NCBI GenBank assembly: GCA_963082975.1
Contig: OY720344.1
Location: forward strand, 95,981,228 to 96,045,227
Direction: 5' to 3'
Source: Labia minor
Lineage: Eukaryota; Arthropoda; Insecta; Dermaptera; Spongiphoridae
Length of the DNA: 64,000 nucleotides
The notes beneath the pieces are model-generated. The model was not told the DNA's origin. It searched no databases and saw only the letters and a program-made list of their open reading frames with translations. Made by a program: the position numbers and the translations under genes. Positions 57,209 to 64,000 of the stretch are shown here, piece after piece; the first letter of the stretch is position 1, and every line of letters starts with the position of its first letter.

Positions 57209-57484
57209 TATTTTAATTTTGATCCCCTTTGATAATAATTTCCCGATTGCAACCTCGATTTAAATTCTTTGCAAATATTATTCTCTCTGATACTAATTAT
57301 TTTGTCTTATCACTATTAATTTCAAACCCCATCAATTTTCCTGCCTCGATTATTTTTTTATGCTACTTTAAATGTTATTAATTTATTTAAAAAAAAAACA
57401 AAGTAAACAAAATAAAAATAAAATATAAAATTAGCATAACACTAAACTACTATAAAAAAAAATATTAAAAAATATATATTAAAA

Positions 57485-57645
57485 TCTTAAGTGAAAATCC
57501 AATTATGAGATCAAATTTTCTTAATTAAAATGATTTACTCACATAATCTTAAAAATTAATAGTATTAAATTATAGCCGTAATGTGAATGTTTTCAAAGTT
57601 AAAAAGGCCAATAAGATCAATTGAGATATTGTAAATATCAATAGA
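57485..57645 (-). repeat. Block shared by Helitrons H6 and H7
   Basis: Inverse of 38945-39115 (ATATTTACAATATcTCAATT, AATTTGATCTCATAATTG). Supports common descent of H6 and H7. Confidence 0.6.
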
Positions 57646-57964
57646 TATATAAAAAGATTTTTATCTGCACATTGCTCAGAATTTAAATTACCGCCAAATT
57701 ATCGCCAGCAGTGCCTCTATGATCTAGCATTGTAACTAAACTATTTTTATTTAAATACCTCCCCCTGGACACACCTTACCAATTAGCGGTTTTATAAAAG
57801 AAGTCTGACATGCCCTGAGACCTACTGAATATCCATAAAAAATTTCATAAGAATCGGTCCAGCCGTTTCGGAGGAGTATGATTTCAAAGTTTTGTGACAC
57901 GAGAATTTTATATATAAGAAGATATATAGAATAAAGTGCTACTTCCGGTTAACTGATATTTTAA

Positions 57965-58475
57965 ATGTAAAAAAAACAGATATGGATATAATATAAATAT
58001 TTTTAATTTTATTTTATTTATAATATATAAGGGCTGGCTGTGACGTCATGAAGTGCTGGGTGACGTCATATAATTTTAAATTAAGAAAAAACTAATGAAG
58101 ATGATTTTTCTCGAGGATAAAACCAATACAAAGTGCATAACACGTGGAGATATGTCCTCACGTGAAATTTGATATGAAAATAACCCTTCACTTCCTCTCT
58201 TCGATCGGCAATACTAGCACTTCCGGTTTCCGGATTTGCACCAAAAGTTGATCAATTCATCCTACTGATGTATTCAGTAAATATACCAAATTTCATCAAA
58301 ATCCGTTGAGCCCTTCAGGCAGTACACATCTATACGGACGGACGGACAGACATCATGCTAAAAATACTTTTTTCTGTTAAGAAAATGCATGATTCGTGGA
58401 GATATGTACCTAAAAATATCCATAGGTGAAATTTGGTGTGAAAACAATACCTCCCTTACTATCGTCGGTCGGTAA
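57965..58475 (-). mobile_element. Repeat family A, copy A8 (3' end truncated)
   Basis: Reverse orientation, lacking the terminal 100 or so bases at its 3' end, with TGACGTCA pair at 58041-58068. More diverged than A2, A3, A6 and A7 in the spacer. Confidence 0.7.
58041..58068. promoter_or_regulatory. Paired TGACGTCA octamers in A8
   Basis: Both octamers and the 12-nt distance are kept although the spacer sequence itself differs from other copies. Confidence 0.5.
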
Positions 58476-58590
58476 AATACTTTTTTCTGTTAAGAAAATG
58501 CATGATTCGTGGAGACATGTACCTAAAAATATCCACAGGTGAAATTTGGTGTGAAAATAATACCTCCCTTTTACTATCGTTGGTCGGTAA
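58476..58590 (-). repeat. Tandem partial repeat of A8's 5' end
   Basis: The 115 bp next to A8 repeats its 5' end (ATACTTTTTTCTGTTAAGAA to TATCGTtGGTCGGTAAAA) with few differences: a tandem duplication or serial insertion. Confidence 0.65.
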
Positions 58591-59118
58591 AAAGGAAATG
58601 CTACTTGTATAGGTAAAATGTCACTTCCGGTAGTCAGATCATGATGAAATTTGGTATCTCAATTTTTTTCATATTTTTAAATCTATATACAAAATATGAA
58701 GCAAATATCTCGAAGCAAACTGGTACTTTACTTGAAAGGTAAACGCAACCAGAGTAGGTAAAGTACCACTTCCGGTTAACCGATTTTGACGAAATTTTGA
58801 TAGAAATCTACAAACTGTGAATAATATCGGTGTACCAAATTTCGAAGACCTAGCTTGATTAGTTTTTGAGTAAATTTGCTTACAGACATTATATACATAC
58901 ATACATACATACATACACACAGACATAATTCGAAAAATGGTATTTTCCGACTCAGGGAGGTCTAAAACGTCAAGATCTATCTAAATCTCGAAGTCGAAAT
59001 TTTTGACGATTCCAATACTTCCCTTATACGAAGTATGCGGGAAAGTAAAAATTGTTTGCGATACTCTGAAAAAGGGGGGGGGGCAGAGCCTGGAAGGTTG
59101 AGAACCCCTGATTTAAAC

Positions 59119-60608
59119 AATATGTCTTTAAAATGAGTATAACTTTATCTAAATAAAATAAATGTATTATATTCTTATATATATAAACTAAAATATTTTT
59201 AATTTAATAAAAATTTAATGTAATTAAAATGAAAAATTTAAAATTAATTATTTTATTATTATTATATTATAAAAGGTTTTTGAACTTTCTTGGTGAGATT
59301 ATTATGCTTTAGTAAATATGAAATAAGATATTGTTTAAAGTGATATGAACTTTAAAAAAAAATTTCATCAACGAAACTGTAGCACGTCCTTAATTTACGA
59401 TCTAATATCAAACGGGGATGAATAAAAAGAATAAATACTGATAAAAACATGGTAAACATGAGTGCACTCAACAATATTGAAAAATTTAGGTAGGTTTTCT
59501 TTTAAATAAAGTTTTATTTTAAGTTATTTTGGGGAAATTATTATTTAAAAAAATTCAAATTAATTAATTATTGTTAAACAATTAAGTGGAATACAAAAAG
59601 AGAAGGCGATGTCTTCAATTTAATTTGATTCAAATTTAATATATTACATTTTTATTATTTTATAATTGTTTTATTATTTTTTTTATCTATCTCTAATCAC
59701 TTTCTTTCAAATTTTTAATGATCTTAGAGTCATTTTCAACGAGGCACAGCCATACAATGAAATGCGATTGTCAAGTTTTACGTTTTTTTTAATATTTCTT
59801 TTAAAGAATAATCTTAAATAGGTATAAATGTTTTATTATAACAAACGGTAATAGAAAAAGTAAATTGTTTAGTTTTTATATTTTTCATTTATTATAGTTT
59901 TATATTGTTTATTTCAATAGAAATAAATTCTTTCAAAATTAATTTGTTTTTGGCTACATAATTCATAACTTATCGAAATCAATAAAAACTTTAACTGACA
60001 CTTATATTATATCCATAATAGCAAGAATTGAGCTGTTCTAATTATATGTAGTTAAGTTTCTTTCTTAATATTTACTTTCTCATTTTTATTAGTCTATTTC
60101 TACCTAGTCCTATTCTTAGATATTTGAAAAATATAAGATAACAAGTTAATACAATTATAAAAATTATGATTATTTTACTTCTTTTCAATTCAGGACTCAA
60201 ATTTTATTTAGAATAGAAATGTTTTTAAATAAGTATCCTACATATACATATGAATTTCAGTTTACTTACAATGAAATTCTTTAACAATTCTACTTCCAAT
60301 CCTCCATATGTTAATTTTTAATTCTAGAGATACACAAAATATTCTTCAACACATTCATTTATTGTTTTAGATAATTATTTTCAAGTAGTCTGGGTGTAAA
60401 TTCTCGTTTCCTAATATCATAGACCGCGCCTCCTCAAATCTATAGAATAATTTGCCTTAATTAAATTAGTTTACTCCAAATAAGAACATAAATCTAAAAA
60501 ATAACTTCCTATTTATGTATTAAACATTAATCATAATTATCAAAATCCATCATAAGATAAAAATTATTAAAGTTTGCATATAAACTAGTTATGAATGAAC
60601 AGCCATTT
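59119..60608. other. Gene-less AT-rich stretch
   Basis: Nothing supported. Confidence 0.4.
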
Positions 60609-60835
60609 AATAATGTTGACTAATTCACTAATTATTTACTTATTCACTAATTTTCGGTTTTAATAAGTTCGGTTTGGATATAGGAAAATTATTTAATTAA
60701 TTGTTAAACTTATCTCCAAACCGAAAATTAGTGGAGCCCTCTGGTGCTCAAATAATAAAACATGATAGCTAAATAGAATATCAATGGATTTATGTGCAAA
60801 CTTTAATAATTTTTATCTCTAAAAGTGGTCCAACT
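60609..60835. mobile_element. Partial relative of the foldback MITE
   Basis: Matches the centre of 34105-34641 (GTTCGGTTTGGATATAGGAA, GGAGCCCTCTGGTGCTCAAA) but lacks the long outer arms. Confidence 0.55.
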
Positions 60836-63800
60836 CTATGTTAATAAAAATAAAATACTCTAGAATAAGTAATTAATTTTTATTTATATGAAATAATCAA
60901 TTAGTATTGGTTTTATAATAAATATACAGATTATGAAAATTAAGATTATGAAATATAATATGAAATGTTAATTTCAGTTGAATGTACTTTATTTGATTTT
61001 GTTGAAATCTATTCGGTTAGTAAAAATATTTTAATTATAATTTGTTAATTTTTTTTTTTATAATTATCAATTTTATTTTTCCAATTTCATTTTATCTATC
61101 ATATATAGGACATTTTTTATAATAAGAAAAAAATAAGAGCTGGATAACCCAAGTACCTTGGAGATCAATAAAAAATAACATTTATAATTGTCTAAAGAAC
61201 AAAGAAAACATCTTAAAGTGATGTCTTTGATCTCTGATTATTATCTTTTAATTATATTTTTTTTTCTTAAAATATATTTGTATTCAGATAATTATATAAA
61301 AAATATTCCTTTAATAGCAAAATCGAAAGAACATCGAAGCATCAAAGTGGCCATTTTATTGGATTTTAATAGAACCTGTTACTGCGCCAACCTGTAGCGC
61401 GAATTCAACAGCCTCCGCCCTACCTCCCCAGTTAACCCATTCGACCTTTCATAATTTATCAATGAAAGTATAATTAAAAGGTAAGAGACATTCCTTGAGG
61501 ACGTTGACCTATACTATATGATTTTTTTTTCCTTTCAATTATTCATTTCTTTCATATATTTTCCCATGGAAAATATTAAAAAATAAAATCGAAAAATACA
61601 TTCAAAGGGTTAAAAAATAGATTGACTTTTAAAAAAGTTTTATTTTTTTAATCTTATACTTGATAAGCTGTCAATTGTCAAGAAAAAAAGTAATAGGATA
61701 GAGATATTGAACGCTGTCATATATTTTTGATTAAGTTTTTCAAAGAGATATTGTGTTGGGGTTAAAAAATGGGATCGAATAAATAAATTGCAAATTTTAA
61801 ATAGATAGATAAACGATTTATTAACTTTTATATATATATTACAATTTTTTTCTATTTTCAAATTCATTAATAAATAAATATACATACTAATTAGATGAAA
61901 TGTTATATAAAATATCTACACCTGGTGGGAAAAAATCAAAACTCGAAGAAGAGAGCAGTTCTATGTTCATATAGTTTATTTATTAATTATAATTATTTTT
62001 AATTAATAGAAGTGATTTTATGATACATTGTTAATTATGGTGATAAGTCAAATTTAAATTATGGAAATATTCAATTTAAACACTAAAAAAAAATTGGATT
62101 AAAGAAATGAAATCTTGAAAAAAAAACATTCAAATACTTATATTTTTGATTCAAGGAAATTTACAGAATAACGCGCATGCACGAAGAAACAATTCAAATG
62201 TGAAATAGTGGCATCATAAGAAACATTTCACACAAACTTCACATTACTTATTACATACAAGATAAATATATATATACCTTTGATTAAAAATAGATAATTA
62301 ATTTATCTATACTATGTATACTACAAAATTTTATTTTATTTCTTCTAAAAACCATATTATTTCAGTCAAAACTTTAAATAAATCGACTAGATTAACTTTG
62401 AAAAAAAAATTATTTGTGATAAAATACAAAGCTACAAAATTGGTGTTATATATTGTTGGGAAAGAAATTATAATATATGAGATATATAATACAATTAAGA
62501 TGTGTAAATATTTTCCCTCAAAAATTGATAATGGAAATTTGAAGTAAAATATCTTATTTGATCAATCAAGGTAATTAGTTAAAAATTTTGAATTAATTTT
62601 CAAGTTCTGTATTGATTTGCAAATGAGATTATATTGTTTATTGATCCACAACAAAATACTACTATAAGCTGTGAATTTTTGGTCCTTTAACATCGTTGAC
62701 TATTTACTTTTACGACTTCAAAGGACTGCATTAGTTAAAGTAAATAAATAATAAAAATAAACACATTAATTTAGGTAGAATGGCTCTACTATAGACATAA
62801 GTTTTATTAAATCTAAATTTTATTATCTGAACACTATAAATGCTACGAAAGTGTTTGTATGGTGTGGACGAACCAGATAGCGTTCATAATGTTTTTACAA
62901 ATTTGGAAAATTTGTAGATTCGAATAAATTTTTGTTGTTTCAAACATAATTCTTATAAAATATAATTAACACAATTTATTTAATTATATTTTATTATTAA
63001 AATCACTCTTCCTTTGATATTACTTAACATTTTTATTGGAAAATTTTTTTAAATATGGTAAGTAAAAGAAACATCATTCACACACAAGATATTAATATTT
63101 ATAAACATTTTTAATCTTGTACATAGAATTTATTTTTATCCTATCGATTGATTTTTATATAAAAAAATAATAGTCTATTTTTCTAGAAATTATTAGCAAT
63201 TATAACATGCAATGATGATAGATAATTTTTTATTTTATTTTTATACATGTTTACTTACACTTTTGTTAAATCGGGTCGATTTTAATTTGTTGATCAATTT
63301 ATATAAAAAGATTAAAATTTTTTCAGTGTCATTATTAATCAATTGTAAGAAAATTAAAAATATTGCATAATTTTTTTTTAATTAAGATCTCTTATATTAT
63401 TTTATTTATGTAGGTATATTTAATTGAAATTTTATGAAGAAAAAAAATAAATAAATAAAATATTATACGACTGTTTTATGAAATATAAAATAACAATATC
63501 AATTAACTATAAGCAAGATATGTTAATGATTAGTTTGTTATCAAAAAAATATATGTATAATAAAATGTATAATCAAATTATATATGTATAAAATAAATAT
63601 GAAGATATTCATTTATTATTTATTGGAAATCAAGATAACGAATAACCTATAATAATATGTTGTTATTATACATGTTACTCAGGGGATAAATGCTGATATA
63701 TTGAATTTGAGGTTGAGGGCTCTGATCTAATTAAGTTAATTTGAGTTTTTTAAGAAATTTATAATTTATATTATTTGGAGGGATAAATTCACCAATAACT

Positions 63801-64000
63801 TATATAATGTGTTCTGTTAATAATAAAAAACAACAACAAATACATATATACAGTGTTTCAAACTTTTAGAAACATTTTAAAAATTGTAATGTAACCAACG
63901 GAATAATAGCATTAATTTTTTATTTTTTCCTATTTTAATGGTTTCTCTGTAACTTTTCTAAAATTTTAAAATAAAAATTTTTATCTTTCTTTTATATAAT
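60836..64000. other. Gene-less AT-rich region
   Basis: Short ORFs at 61188-61397, 61640-61885 and 62314-62547 have low-complexity Lys/Ile/Tyr-rich products and no family match. A less AT-rich patch at 61375-61445 is unassigned. No repeat boundary is visible. Confidence 0.4.

Larger units (their letters stand above)
55680..57922 (-). mobile_element. Helitron H6 with captured LINE and an unusual 5' end
   Basis: The 3' end at 55680 has both GC hairpins of H2, with CTAG mutated to CTAC. Next come LINE F fragments (55757-56109, 57211-57375) split by a Tigger element, the 170-bp block shared with H7, a scrap of the usual Helitron 5' end in inverse orientation (57643-57690), then A|TCTTCTTATATATAAAATTC at 57922. 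That is the 5' start of a different, widespread Helitron type. Confidence 0.65.
55518..59051 (+). mobile_element. Repeat family C, copy C1 (split by insertions)
   Basis: Starts GCGGGAGTGTCCTCCC, then CTTTCCCGCATA. Ends TATGCGGGAAAG then TAAAAA at 59051. It has a CATA microsatellite (58893-58920). Same plan as family B with different terminal sequence. Own sequence: about 55518-55679 and 58591-59051. The 85-aa minus ORF at 58669-58926 is an accidental frame in it. Confidence 0.7.
55320..59110. mobile_element. hAT element, host of a nested insertion stack
   Basis: Ends CAGCGGTTTTCAACCTGG and, inverted, CAGGGGTTCTCAACCTTCC. The 8-bp duplication ATTTAAAC flanks it exactly (55312-55319, 59111-59118). 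Its own sequence seems to be only 55320-55517 and 59052-59110 (about 260 bp, non-autonomous). Everything between is later insertions. Confidence 0.8.

Noticed and set aside
58669-58926. 85-aa ORF with a matching ORF at 7810-8019 (CRFLSKFRQNRLTGSG)
   Set aside because: Both are chance frames in family C repeat DNA; the similarity is at DNA level and the repeat is non-coding elsewhere.
63848-63900. Tc1-type terminus (ACAGTGTTTCAAACTTTTAG)
   Set aside because: No partner end within the window.
1-64000. tRNA genes
   Set aside because: No full cloverleaf was seen. The only B-box-like motif (8507) lies in the palindrome and looks SINE-like at most.

Overview
The window is AT-rich, repeat-dominated animal DNA, most likely from an insect. 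The basis for insect is two copies of a divergent ionotropic-receptor (IR) chemosensory gene, insect-type RTE-like LINEs, Helitrons, mariner/pogo, hAT and Mutator relics, and many microsatellites. There is no operon structure or bacterial gene. I see no tRNA gene and no CRISPR array. The species cannot be named from this sequence.

Host genes are few. An intact, single-exon 580-aa IR lies on the minus strand at 19358-21100. A near-identical copy at 236-1986 is broken by a one-base frameshift. The two lie in a segmental duplication of about 2.8 kb that also includes a 150-bp MITE. A third, gene-less remnant of the flank lies near 28385-28640.

Almost everything else is mobile DNA. The best preserved piece is a full-length LINE at 43346-47900. 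It has intact ORF1 and ORF2 (AP endonuclease plus reverse transcriptase), a TTA-repeat tail and a perfect 11-bp target-site duplication. Its first 118 bases are a complete 5S rRNA sequence. ORF1 and ORF2 are in one frame, separated by a single UAG and 60 further open codons.

Helitrons form a second theme. Four elements (4594-5664, 38598-40772, 48925-51422, 55680-57922) share a 3' hairpin-CTAG end. All carry pieces of one GATA-tailed LINE, and at least two of them have it at the same internal junction, so the rolling-circle element seems to have amplified a captured reverse-transcriptase fragment. Three further repeat families (A, B, C below) have subterminal inverted repeats, a central microsatellite and hairpin ends. 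They resemble Helentron-type HINE/DINE elements. Family A spreads a pair of TGACGTCA octamers with fixed 12-nt spacing.

Layout: 0.2-3 kb broken IR; 3-9.5 kb repeats B, A, Helitrons and a 1-kb palindrome; 10-17 kb tandem repeat, LINE fragment, B copies and a pogo-like transposon; 17.7-18.4 kb A copy; 19.3-22.2 kb intact IR; 22.5-27.2 kb Mutator, hAT and mariner relics; 28-37.5 kb A copies, LINE fragment, foldback MITE and hAT MITE; 38.6-42.8 kb Helitron and A copy; 43.3-47.9 kb 5S-headed LINE; 48.6-54.6 kb Helitron, A and B; 55.3-59.1 kb a hAT holding at least four further layers of insertion; 59-64 kb mostly featureless AT-rich DNA.
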